From contig KQ481983.1 in assembly GCA_001430745.1 (NCBI GenBank), forward strand, positions 3,090,323-3,124,025: a DNA stretch of 33,703 nt, given 5' to 3'. Source of the stretch: Auxenochlorella pyrenoidosa (taxonomy: Eukaryota > Chlorophyta > Trebouxiophyceae > Chlorellales > Chlorellaceae). This document shows, piece by piece, positions 20,401 to 33,692 of the stretch; the first letter of the stretch is position 1, and each line of letters begins with the position of its first letter. The position numbers and the translations under genes are program-made. The notes below the pieces were generated by a model. The model saw only the letters and a list, made by a program, of their open reading frames with translations, did no database searches and was not told the DNA's origin.

Positions 20401-21038
20401 GCGTTCAGCAGCAGCCCGCCGGCCCGGCCCACCTCGAGGCTGGTGTGCGTCTGGTGCATGTCCAGCACAAACTGGATGAACTTGTCCTGCTCCTTCAGGT
20501 GCCCCTTGCGCCGCAGGACTGCTGCGTCAGAGGCGCTGCGCGCCCGGGTGCCAAACATGTCGGGCTCCGGCGTCTGCAGCAGGTCGAGCCAGTCCTCGGT
20601 CTTGCTGCCGGCCGGCCCCGCCGCTGCGACGATCGCTCCAGCGCCCGCTGGCCCCCGCCCGTTGGCGCTGCTGCTCGTGCTGCTGCTGCTGCTGCTGCTG
20701 CTGACGACGCTGGTGCTGCTGATGCCTGCACCATTGGGTGCAGGGCCGCCGCCTCCGCCAGGGCTGCCTCCGCCGCCACGCAGGCTGCCGCCAGACGGCG
20801 AAGCCGACCGCAGAGGAGGCGACGCCGCGTGCTCTGCTGCTGCCGATTGTGCCTGTGGATCGCGTTTAGCAGCATCAATGCGCCGTGAGCAGCTCTGCCG
20901 CCCAACAGAGCGAGAGGACAGCTGCCGGGTTGCAAGCTGCGGCGCTGCGTGACAGCCTGCCGCCCAGGGCGAGCGACAGGACGCGCTGCCAGCCATCAGG
21001 AGGCTGGCAACTGGCACCGCTGTGCCGGCGACCGACAT
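17439..21038 (-). CDS. ISN1: IMP-specific 5'-nucleotidase, ISN1 family (HAD fold)
   Basis: It hydrolyses IMP to inosine in purine turnover. Ten exons (21038-20433, 20140-20034, 19797-19692, 19457-19333, 19148-19023, 18804-18609, 18428-18342, 18179-18054, 17872-17776, 17506-17439) join in phase to 547 residues. Family signatures in order are KLITFDADGTLYADG (nucleophile Asp near 287 and Asp 289), HVAIVTAAGYPGA, MGGECNYLLRV, KSPFMMSWTE, FNGGNDVFVDVGNK (about 463-476) and VLHVGDRFSDTGNDSATRD (Asp 499 and Asp 503), then ILWVANPEET. Upstream of the catalytic part, SFFVPLKLVDAFMEYDEFF and VPPNFAELRHILNIAQ fit the N-terminal domain of fungal ISN1. The first about 110 residues are extra: a Ser/Arg/Ala-rich start without acidic residues that resembles a mitochondrial presequence, then Gly- and Ser-rich low complexity. 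That N-terminal part is the least certain section and may contain an undetected intron. The gene is divergent from RAF1. Confidence 0.85.
18514..18593. repeat. CCCACC/CCCCAC tandem tract inside an ISN1 intron
   Basis: About 80 bases of repeated C3-5A units, ending in a short CA stretch. On the ISN1 transcript strand this is a G-rich tract with many runs of three to five G, starting about 15 bases after the donor of intron 6 (18608-18429). It could fold as a G-quadruplex in the pre-mRNA. Its repeat structure is plain; any role is inference. Confidence 0.85.
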
Positions 21039-21335
21039 AACAGGCAGCAAGACTGCAGGCGCCGGGTGGCCGGGCGCTGCGTTTGAATGCCGATTGAACA
21101 GCAGTGCGCGCAGATCAACAATGCATGCAGGTTGGGCAGGAAGGAAGGTCCCTTCTGGACAAGAAGTGTCAAGCCTGGATGAGGCGCAGCACATTTCCGT
21201 CTGTTCGCTCCAATCAGCGCATCCTCTCCTCTGCCCGCTGGTCAAGAGTTTGTGCGCCCCTGCACGCCCGTCAGCTCTCGCCTGTGTTTCGCTCTCCGCC
21301 TCTCCGCCTCGGCAAGGGTCCGCAGACAGCTCGCG
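21039..21335. promoter_or_regulatory. Divergent intergenic region (ISN1 / RAF1)
   Basis: A 297-bp head-to-head spacer separating the two start codons chosen here. The RAF1 frame is open back to an ATG at 21252, so the real spacer may be shorter. No core element can be named with confidence. Confidence 0.4.
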
Positions 21336-24300
21336 ATGAGGGCATCGCTGCCTGCCAGTGTGAAGCCCTTCGCGGCAGGCGCACGTAGCCAGCAGCAGAG
21401 GGGGGCGGCGCCGCTGCCGCCCACAGCCCGCCTGGGAGGCGGCGGGTATGGCGGTGGCAGCTACGGCGGCTCTGACCGTGACCGCCGGCTCATCCTGCCG
21501 GGCCAGGAGACAGGTGGCAGCAACAGCGGTCGTCTGGTCATCCCGGGTGCGCCCGGCGGCGGCAGCGGCGGCAGTCTTGCTGGCTCCGGCGCCCCAGCCG
21601 TGCAGCAGAACTTCCGGCCGCCCCCAGGCTTCATGGATGCCGTGGCACCCACCGAAGTGGCCCCCGAGGTGGCGGGCATGGCACCTGAGGAGATGCTCAA
21701 CCGCCTGCGCTCCTTCACCGGCCACTGGCACCAGCTGGCCAAGCTGCTGCCGGCGCTGCAGCGGGCAGGCTTTGATGGGCCGGCCATTGAGGAGGCGACC
21801 GGGCTGGAGCGCAAGATTCAAAACGTGTGGGGCACTGCAGCGCAGGTCAGTGCAGCAATGAGCGCCAGCTGGCATGGGGAAGGGCCGGAGGGCTTCAGAC
21901 GGAGGGCCTACTGCTGGCAGTCACCAGCCTGCATCAGCCGCTGCTCCCCGCCATGCTGCCGCTTGGTACCCTGTTCTGTGGGCAGCTTGCAGTGGTACTC
22001 CTGCCAGTGCAGTTCTTCCTCAGCCCATGAGCCAGGTGTCGTGGAGTGGAGCGCAGAACTTGCCCACTGCGCCTTGCCTGCCAACTGCTCCCCCGGCCCT
22101 GCCGCCTCGCCCCAGGTGTACGAGAGCATCAAGGCGCCGGGTCTGCTGCCGCCGGGCGCGCTGGAGCACTTTGATGCCGAGGGGGAGTACCTGCTGTACG
22201 AGCTGCGCTTCCTGTCCATCGCCCAGCGCGCCCCCGCCGCCGCCTACATTGCCCAGCACAACCTGAGGTGCGGCGGCGGGCCCCCGGGGGGGTTGTGAAG
22301 GTGGAGGCAGGCCGAGGTTGTAGGGCAGAGGTGTACCTTACACACAGCCTGTGTAGCTGGTCCTACTTCAAGTTGAGTTGTGCAAATATGCGGGTGGGGT
22401 GGGCAAAAGTGCTGCGCCCTCCTCATGTCCCAGCCAACGGCTGCCCGTCCACCAGCAACATTGCCGTGTGTCCTGCCTGCCTGGCGCGCCCCCGCAGCCC
22501 CCACGAGAGCATGGTGCTGGCGCGGGCGATCAAGGAGCACGAGCGGCGCAACGGCCGGCGCGAGGGCTTTGCCGACACCCCCGCCGACGCGCTGGCGTAC
22601 AAGTTCTACCGCGACGTGAGCCACAGTGGCGGCGCACCTTTGAGGGGTGTGCTGCCCCCCTCTTGGGAAGGCGCCGTCCCCTCTTCGCGAACTGTGCTCC
22701 TCGCCTGGCTGCCCATCACAGCATCATGCGGCCCCCCCCTTCAATGCACTGGGGCGCCGTGCCGGCGCTCGCCTTCCCCAGTCCGAACAGCCTGCTTCCG
22801 TGTGCCTCGACGCTGACGCCTGCGCACCTGGCGGCCCTGCGCTTGGTCTCGCCCTGCAGGCAATGGAGTGCCGGCGGAAGGAGGACATTGAGACGTGCGC
22901 GCGCAAGGGCCTGGCGGTGGCGGAGACGGAGGAGGCCCGCGCCCGGCTGGTGGGCTGTTTAAGGGGCCGCCCGTGGGGGAGACCAGCGGCAGGGGCTTGC
23001 TCAGGGCGGCGCCCATGGTACAGACGACCTGCCAGAGCATGGCCGCTCTTTGTCTGCCACAAAGGCCGGCTGTTGCCAAACTTGGCATGGGAGCACAGAA
23101 GAGGGTATGTGTGCGCAGGCGCCAGCCCCTTGTGCGCCAGCCCCCTTGCCCCGGCCTGCTGAGCCCAACGCGTCCCCGGCTGCGCGCCGCCCCGCCTCCG
23201 CTCCCCGCAGGCCGAGATGCTGGAGGAGCAGGAGGGGCCCAGCTTTGCGCTGCCGACTGCCATCCTGACCACGCTCCGCCTGGCGCGCGATGAGCTGGGC
23301 TTCCGCCCCCTGGCGGTGGCGGGAGACCTGCAGGTGGGGGGCCTGCCCTCCGAGCCACAGGGGCCACTTGCCCCTGCCCCGCGCTCCCAGCAAGCCCAGT
23401 CGCGGCCTGCGCATGCACTCCATGCAGAGACTGCCGGCAAGGAGGGGGGCATGCCCGGAGCGCCGGCGGAGCGCATCGGGCACCGCCCCGTCCGCCTGGC
23501 GCCTCAGTTTCCAGGGCCCCCGCTGAGCCGCGCGCCTGCTGCGCCGTGCCGTGCAGACTGCCAGCGCGGACCAGGTGCTGGCGGCGCCCAAGGTGGCCAG
23601 CGAGGGCGTGTTTGGCAACTTCCGGGTGCCGCCGCACGGCGCTGGTTACGAGTGGGTGGTGAGTGCAGGGGGGTGGCTGAGGAGACAGAACCCATGGCCG
23701 TTGATCAGCCTTCAACAACGCGCTCACGGCCAGGGCTGGCAGTTGCATGAGAGCGACTCAACTTGTAGCGCTGCTGCGCCCCGCTGTGCCCTGCTGTGAA
23801 CAGCTCGGGGCTGGCGTTTTCACCCCCACGCTGCGCAGGCGCTGCCCAACTGGTCTGTGCTGACGCTGGCGGGCCACCCGGTGGCGCTGATGATTGAGAA
23901 CTGCGCCGACGTTGCGCGCATCCGGGAGGCCTCCACCGCCAAGGCGAGCGCTGGCGGCGGGGAGGGCTTGGATGGGGGGCAGAGACACGCATGGGAAGGA
24001 GCAGGCATGAGAGGGGGAGGGCTGCTGTCCCAGAGGGCTGGGGCCATCCTCATGTGCTGCCCATGTCATTGATGGACCTGCACACGCATGCCAGTCGGAA
24101 TGCCTCAACCCCCAATCCCGCGCCTCCCCTTGCCCCCACTTCAGACCGAGGACGAGCTCAAGCGGCTCAGCGGGCAGGGCGTGGTGGTGGTGGACATTGC
24201 AGCGGGGGGCGGGGCGGTGCAGCCCTCGCAGTACTACCTGGTGGCAGACGGCTACGGGCGGCTGGACCTGGCGCCGGGCGGCGAGGCGGAGGGCGCGGCG

Positions 24301-24387
24301 CGCGTGCTGGGCCCCATACTGTTCCTGGCGCGGCCGCCCAGCCGCGACACGCCCTCGGCCACCACCTCCGAGCTCATGTCGCTCTGA
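21336..24387 (+). CDS. RAF1: Rubisco accumulation factor 1, chloroplastic
   Basis: RAF1 is a dimeric chaperone that stabilises Rubisco large subunit dimers during assembly in the chloroplast stroma. Eight exons (21336-21845, 22116-22267, 22498-22615, 22860-22949, 23211-23333, 23557-23658, 23839-23943, 24145-24387) join in phase to 480 residues. The start (MRASLPASVKPFAAGARSQQ) looks like a transit peptide; an ATG at 21252 in frame would extend it. A Gly-rich linker with RRLILPGQ follows. The helical RAF1 domain shows NRLRSFTGHWHQLAKLLPAL, FDGPAIEEATGLE, LLYELRFLSIAQR and the helix from SPHESMVLARAIKEHERR to LAYKFYRDAMECRR. The C-terminal beta domain begins near SFALPTAILTTLRLARDELG and includes ALPNWSVLTLAGHPVALMIE and the end ILFLARPPS. 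Intron 7 has a GC donor. Length and domain order match plant RAF1. Confidence 0.9.
23944..23949 (+). other. Non-canonical GC donor, RAF1 intron 7
   Basis: The exon ends ACCGCCAAG and the intron starts GCGAGC. The acceptor is CTTCAG at 24139-24144. No GT nearby keeps the frame, and the junction STAK/TEDELKRL keeps the phase. Confidence 0.65.
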
Positions 24388-25307
24388 GCAGGAGCCCCCG
24401 GGTTGGGCGGCGCCAGGGACGTGTGGGTGCGCCACCGCCTGCGCTCTGCATGCCAGCTTCACTGCCATCGCTTCCTGTGCTTTGCAAGCATGATGCCCTC
24501 ACTGCCGCGTGGTTCGCCGGCTTCCTGTGCGACTGTTGTCCCGCGTGCAAGCCAGCGCCTCGGATTTTGACTGCCCTGCATGCCCACCATCCTGCACGGC
24601 TATGAAATATCTGTAATGCAACAGTGTGTCGTGTGTATTAATAATCCCGGTTCAGGACTGATCCGTATCAAGCTTGTGTGAAAGCTTGACAGGCACTTGC
24701 AGAGAACAGGGCAATCGATAACCTGCCTGCAGGCAGAGGGATGCATGGGTGCAGCAGCAGGAACGGTCAAGAACTGTAAGAGCGGAAGGAGCATGATCGA
24801 ACTGGTCGGAGCACCGTGCCGTGGTGAACGGCATGCTGGGGGCAAACTCACCGCGAGGAGTGCACGTCTTTCTCGAAGCCCCTCTCCCAACTGCGCACCT
24901 GTTTGTGGCTGGCAGGCCTGAGGTCTTCTGTTTAGTGCTGATAAACTGCAAGTTCCGCTGCTGCTTTGCCATACTGTGAATGTTGGTGTCAATTCGTGCG
25001 CAAACCATAGATGCCTAGGATAGGCCAAGGGGACATCGCTCTGCGCTGAGCGTCAAAGCATAAGGTCCAGGCGTGTAACGTGACTGAAGACCTGGTGATC
25101 CAGTCGGCTGAGCTGTGCAGCTTAATTTACACCTAGACTGTGTGGCTTGCCCTCTAGAGCCACAGTCAGTTGCCAGTGTGTGTAGAAGTGACAGTGTTGG
25201 CCGTGTATGCCTTACCTGCGCAGCGCGGCGTGCCGGCGGCAACTTGCCTGGGAAGGCGCTGAAGATTCGGCAAGTTTCGGCAGTGGTCGCGCAGCCTCTG
25301 CGACCTC
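24388..25307. other. Intergenic region between RAF1 and the kinase/HAD gene
   Basis: RAF1's 3' UTR likely ends after TGTAA at 24612-24616. The remaining about 690 bp are noticeably less GC-rich than the rest of the window and should hold the promoter and 5' UTR of the next gene. A minus-strand open frame at 24600-25028 has no recognisable motif. No tRNA-like or other RNA structure is seen. Confidence 0.5.
24612..24616 (+). terminator. TGTAA polyadenylation signal of RAF1
   Basis: TGTAA lies 225 bases after the RAF1 stop codon, at the point where the composition shifts to less GC-rich intergenic sequence. Confidence 0.6.
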
Positions 25308-28300
25308 ATGACGCAACAGACACTTCTTCTTCTCGTGGGCTTGCCTGGCAGCGGTAAGTCCCGCGCCGGACTGTTGTCGTGTCGTGCAGGGGTGGTTTGT
25401 ACAGTGTTCGGTGCTTCGAAGTGATGCCTTGGTGACGTTGCTGCTGCCGTTGCCTGCCGCCGGGCGTCACGTCACGCCGTCTGCCGCCAGCCTTCCCTCC
25501 CGCAGGCAAGTCAACCCTTGCACAGCTGTTCCAGCAGCAAGGCTGGGTGGTTATCAATCAGGACCAGCTCGGGGACCGCAAGGCCTGCGAGGCTGCCTGC
25601 TGGCAAGCACTCTCTGCCGGCCAGTCGGTGCGCCTGGCGACGGCAACGCTGCACGCTTGAGATGCTACGTGCCCTGCTCCAGCTCCTGGCTGTGTGTCCT
25701 GTAGCGCTTTCTTTGCTGCTTGCCTCATTTTCCGTCCTGCACTGCTTCTGTCTGCCATTCACCCTGCTGCCTCATTTGCCACCCTGCTGGCCACCCTCCA
25801 TCCTCCTTGCAGGTGGTCATCGACCGCTGCAACCACAGCGCCATGCAGCGCTTGCACTGGCTGGACATTGCACGTCGCACGCGGCAAGGCGGCGTCCGCA
25901 TCCTGGCGCTGGTTCTGGAGCTGCCGGCAGAGCTGTGCACCCAGCGAGCCGAGGCGCGGGGCGCCCATGCCACGCTGCCCGCAGCTCAGGCCAGGGAGGT
26001 CATCCAGCGGTTTGTGGCAGAGTGGCAGCCACCGCTGCGTAGGGAGGGGTTTGATGCGGTGCAGGTGGCGCGCACGCCCGAGGAGGGGGCGGCCGCGGCG
26101 GCTGCGCTGCTGCGATCGGCTTCGGCACCAACGGCAGCGCCGGCATGGGCGGCAACCGCAGGCATGGCAATGGACGTGGCCGAGGTTGAGCCAGCTGTGC
26201 CGCTGTCGGCAGCGCGGGTGCAACTGAATGCTAGCGCGCCCGCCTTCCAGGCAGGCATGTGGTCGGCGCCGGCACCAGCGTCCCAGCCAGACGGCTGGCA
26301 GACACGGCAAGGCATGCAGCAGGGCATGCAGCCTGGGTGGGGGCAGCAGGCACCGCAGCAGGGCGCGCAGCACCAGCAGCGGCAGCGGTACACGTCTCGG
26401 GCCGATGCCGCGGCCAGCTGGCGACGTGGCGAGGACAGCGCTGCGGCAGGTGATGCCACTGGCGCGGCTGCAGGGCCGGCGTGGTCACGGCACAGCACCG
26501 GGCCGCCATTAGACCAGCAGCAGCAGCAGCAGCATCCGAGCAACGGCATGGCTCACAGATGGGGCCAGCAGGATGAGCGGCCGCCTCACGGCGGCGAGCC
26601 GCCCAGCCCTGGCAGCAACATTGTGCCCTTCCCCCGGCTGCGCACCGCCAGCCGCGAGCGCAGCCCCCGCCACCAGCAGATGCACCACTCGCAGCACGCC
26701 GCGCACGACAGGCACACGCCGCGGCCACACCCCTGGCAGCGACACCGGCACGACGAGCCTAGCGGCTTGTGTCTGGACGCCCATGCTGGGGCCAAGCCCA
26801 TACTCATGTTTGATGCCAATGGTGCGAGGGCTGGAGCGTGGGGCAGTAGGGCGGCTCTTTCGGGGACAAGGTCTTTCCCGCTGGCCTGGCGGCGCAGCCG
26901 GGCAGGGCTGCCCAGCGGCGGGGGTGCCGTCGCGCCATGGCACGGGCCCCGCTCTTGCCGGGTTTGGCAAAGCTCAGCACACACGGCGCGCACAGCCGCG
27001 CCCATGCTCAACCCGCAGGCTGCATCACCAGCCACACCAGCATGCGGCGCAGCGCCGGCATCCACAAGCCCCGGCCCGGCATCCACCACCTGCACCGACT
27101 GAAGGTGTGGGGCCCCTTGCTGCTGCCCGGTGTGCTGGGTCTCGGCTCCCCCTCCCTCCTCCGCCTCACTGCTTGAACTGCCCGGCCACATGCCCAGCTC
27201 TGCGAGCCCACCCACGCCTGGCCCTGCCCTGGCACATGCCCAGCTGGGTCGGCTCCATGCGCTGCTGACCCTGCCACCAGCGGTGCCGCCACCCCTGCAG
27301 GAACACTTCCACATAGGGATCTACACCTCTGCCAGCCGCAAGACAGTGGACACTGCACTGCAGCTGCTCGAGGCGGCAGCCGGTGAGGCCTGATGGGTGG
27401 GGCGCTACGCAGCACTTATTGCGAGGCGATGTGGGATGGAATGAAGCGACAGGACCACACGCAGCTGCGCTGCTGGCACAGCCTGGGACCTGTGTGCACA
27501 GCCCGGTCGGCACTGTGTGGCCTGCAGACCGTAACCCCCGGCCGGCTGTCCGCCGCCTGTGCAGGCCCCGGCGACGGCCCGCTGTTCGACCGCCGCCTCA
27601 CCCTGCACCGCTCGCACACCGCGCTGGCGCCGCTGGCGCACGTGGAGGCGGGGGGCAAGGAGTGGGACACGGTCAAGCCGCTGCGTGAGTGGCGGGGGTT
27701 GCAGCCAGCCGCTGGTGCAGCGCTGGTCTTGCTGTTCTGCTTACCTGCAGATGCCTGCCGCTGTGGCGAGGTGCCCAGCTGGACAGGCTGGGTGTTGATA
27801 AGCAGTCCTAGCAGGTCTGCCCGCTCCCTGGGGAGCGCGTGGCTTCCTGCGGGCGCCTGTCAGCCGGATCTGTCGCCCCCACCTTCTGGCGCCTCTGGAT
27901 GTGCAGGCCCCTATTTCCAGAAACTTCACCGCGTCATCCTGGTGGACGATGACAGGTGGGCGGCAGTGGCTGGTGCCGCCGCAGCTGGCTCTCGCGCCGC
28001 CTGTGCTGCTCCGCCAGAAGCAACGCCCGAGCAGCCCCTAGCTCGTTGCATGCCTCAGCTTGCCAACGTGGCCCGCCGCCGCCCCGCCCCCCCCCCCCCC
28101 CTCTCTTGCAGCTTCAAGGCAGTGGCCGGGGAGGAGGCCAACATGCTGCTCATGCCATGCTGGCGGGACGATGACCCGACAGACGACATGGTGGGGCCTG
28201 GGCCGGGCTATGCGGGGCGAGGGTAGACTGGCATGGGGGTTGCTGCCAGCTAGCAGGTCTCCCACTTTTGCACTGGCTGGCCATCATCGCTGCTGCCGGC

Positions 28301-28681
28301 AGTGGATACCATATGCCTGCTGGAAGGCACGCGGCCTTGGGGCTTGTTACAGCGCCCCTGCGCCAGTGCTGCAAATGGCGCAGCAGCAGCATCCGCCACC
28401 TGCCACGCACCCTGGCATGCTTCCCTGCGCAGGTGCGGCACCTGGTGGACGTGCTGCTGCAGCTTGTAGATTCGTTGGGCGGAGATCCAGACGCCGACGT
28501 GCGTCAGTTCACCGCCCAGGCTTCAGCCCGGCTGCAGGCGCTGGCAGAGGAGGCGCAGGGCGGCGGGCAGGCCTGCGCCGCGGCCCAGGAGGTTGGGGAG
28601 GATGGGGAGCAGGCGGCCGCAGAGTTTGAGGAGGTGGAGCAGGCGGCGGCAGAGGCAGCCGAGATGCAGCGGGCCTGGTAG
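25308..28681 (+). CDS. Polynucleotide-kinase-like P-loop domain fused to an FCP1/NIF-type HAD domain
   Basis: Nine exons (25308-25353, 25506-25627, 25813-26821, 27019-27104, 27301-27382, 27565-27684, 27907-27955, 28112-28190, 28433-28681) join in phase to 613 residues. Residues 6-160 form a P-loop kinase of the AAA_33/PNK type, with LLVGLPGSGKST (Walker A Lys 17), WVVINQDQLGDRKAC, VVIDRCNHSAMQRLHW and LPAELCTQRAEAR. Residues of roughly 190-375 are disordered, rich in Gln, His, Pro and Arg. A HAD domain of the FCP1/NLI-interacting-factor kind follows: KPILMFDANG (Asp 390, Asn 392), GIHHLHRLKEHFHIGIYTSA, a FDRRLTLHR to EWDTVKPL segment, VILVDDDSFKAVAGE (Asp 502-504) and LMPCWRDDDPTDD. The Glu/Gln-rich C terminus looks like a coiled coil. 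The kinase part could phosphorylate nucleic-acid 5' ends or act on another substrate; both activities are inferred. The HAD motif has DxN instead of DxD, so phosphatase activity is not assured. The last intron and C-terminal exon are less certain. Confidence 0.75.
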
Positions 28682-29008
28682 CGGCTGTTGACTCAGATAT
28701 AGCTGCACTGGAGGAGCAGGCCTCGGCTGCTGTGCCCGCCTGACCACGTGGCCCCTGCTTGACATGCCTGCCCCGAGGTATACTGATACCTGGTGTCACA
28801 CTGAGGTGGCAGAGTTGAGAGCTGCATGCTGTGTGCGCGAGCAGAAGAGCATGGCATTGGGCGTGCAGGGGGGCCCAGCAAGGGTGGCGGGAAGCAGGGG
28901 GGCCAAGCAGGGTAGAGGAGCAGCAGGGCGGGCGAGCATTTGTGGCAGCGGCAGGGAGGGCACAGAGACAGTGCAAAGAGTGGGGTCCCCAAAGTGTCGG
29001 CTGCTTGC
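28682..29008. other. Convergent 3' spacer (kinase/HAD gene / prefoldin 2)
   Basis: A 327-bp tail-to-tail region. I found no TGTAA motif on either strand, so the poly(A) sites of both genes are unassigned. Nothing else is seen. Confidence 0.5.
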
Positions 29009-30029
29009 TCAGCTGCCCACGAGCACGCCCTGGGAACCCGCCGCCGGCTTGCCGCCGCTGCCGCTGCTGCTGGGCTCCCCCTCCCCCTTGATGCGGATGT
29101 TGTACTTCTCCTGCGGTTAGGGGCGAGCAGGCGGGGAGGTGAGCTGCCCTGGGGCACCATGGCCGACGCATTGCTGGTGCTGAGGCCGACCCGCCAGGCA
29201 GCGCCCCCCACAGGGCCTTCGAGCAGCCCCAGGCCCACCAGGCCCGCCCCCGCTGAGCAGCCCAGGCAGCGCCTCACCTGGTAGGCCAGCACCTCCTTCT
29301 GCTTCGCCTCCAGCTGCTTGCCGTACGTGGACACCAGCTGCTGGGAGGGGCAGGGGGACCAGGCCCGCAGATATTGGCGGGCGCAGCAGCGGCAGGGCCA
29401 CCTGTGATGGCAGCATGCGTAAAAAGACAATTCTGCCGGCATGCAGCGGTGGGCGCAACACCACTCTGACCAAACTGCATCCTGCTGGTGAGGGGCTCTC
29501 CTACACGCTGGGATGGTCATTCCACACAGGACCACGCTCAGCTTTTTTGTCAACTTAATTCTGGTTGCTCTGAGCCAGCAATCCACCCGTCTGCTCACCG
29601 CGGCCAGGTGATCCCGGTTGCTCTTCACAGCTGGCAGCACCTCCCCGACGGTGCGCTCCACAAGCACGTCGCCCACCAGCCGGAAGCACTTTCGGGCGGC
29701 ATCCAGCGGCTCGAGCGTTTTGATCACAAGGTCGTGCTCTGCCAGCTTCTGCTGCTGGTCAATCTGCGCGCTCGTCAGCTGGTCACGCTCATTGAGCAGC
29801 CTGTGGTGGTACGAGTGGTTGAGGGATGCAGGACTTGAGACGAGGAGGATGGGGCTGACAGCCGGGACATGAGGGAAGGGAACAGCGGCGGCAGCCGTGG
29901 CGGCGGCAGCGGCAGTTGCCAGCAGGGTGTGGGACGCACAGATAGCTGGTCATAAACGCTATGCAGACTTCCCACTCACTGCTGGAACCGCGCCACTACC
30001 TCCTGCTCGCTCTTCGGCTCCCCAGCCAT
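29009..30029 (-). CDS. PFD2: Prefoldin subunit 2
   Basis: A beta-type subunit of the hexameric prefoldin co-chaperone, which hands unfolded actin and tubulin to the cytosolic chaperonin. Four exons (30029-29980, 29800-29599, 29337-29278, 29110-29009) join in phase to 137 residues. The sequence starts MAGEPKSEQEVVARFQQ, then LLNERDQLTSAQIDQQQKL (first coiled-coil helix), HDLVIKTLEPLDAARKCFRL and VGDVLVERTVGEVLPAV (the beta hairpin), NRDHLAALVSTYGKQLEAKQ (second helix) and YQEKYNIRIKGEG. These are family hallmarks, and the length is typical. The Ser/Gly-rich tail ends GSQGVLVGS. The acceptor of the third exon is a tandem CAGCAG, so a form with one extra Gln (138 residues) is possible. The gene is divergent from the prolyl-tRNA synthetase gene. 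Confidence 0.9.
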
Positions 30030-30479
30030 CCTGGCCGCCTGGTGCCGCGGCTTCCTGGGTTGACCGCGCCGCCAAGCTATACTGCGATTGTATGAATTTG
30101 AAATTCAGTGCGCCCGGACACCAAGGCCGCTGAAAGGCAGTCCAAGCGGCGGGAGCTGAGGATCGCAGGGGATTGGGGAGGCTGGATGCAGAAGGAAATC
30201 GATACTTTGTCTAAGGGTGCTGCCACAGCCAACAGACAAGGAAGAACCAATTGCCAGCGCGCGCCAGCTCACCACACATAAACTCGGCCAATGGCCCATC
30301 CCCAAGGCAGTTTACAGCTTGATACATTGTACGCTTGTTACTTAGTGCTCGTCACGCCGACCAGCAAGCGGCGAGTGGCAGCCGGGAGAGCTCTATGCAA
30401 GCCCAGCTGCGAGGGGGCACTATGCAGCTCTCCGCCACCTCCAAGGCCCTGGTACCGGGCTACATGAGGCAAGCATAGC
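30030..30479. promoter_or_regulatory. Divergent intergenic region (prefoldin 2 / prolyl-tRNA synthetase)
   Basis: A 450-bp head-to-head spacer holding both promoters and both 5' UTRs. It is less GC-rich than the flanking exons. No specific element is assigned. Confidence 0.4.

Positions 30480-33692
<3,213 letters not shown>

Noticed and set aside
20660..20710. CTG trinucleotide run, considered as a repeat element
   Set aside because: It encodes the Ser-rich low-complexity part of ISN1's first exon and is too short and imperfect to be a separate repeat feature.
24600..25028. A 142-codon minus-strand open frame in the less GC-rich intergenic region
   Set aside because: No motif, no plausible targeting signal or splice partner, and it spans the likely RAF1 poly(A) site on the other strand.
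25308..25900. The P-loop kinase domain as a zeta-toxin-type element or a recently transferred bacterial gene
   Set aside because: The GxPGSGKST fold is shared by many AAA_33 kinases. The gene has nine spliceosomal introns, native base composition and a eukaryotic NIF domain, and no antitoxin-like neighbour.
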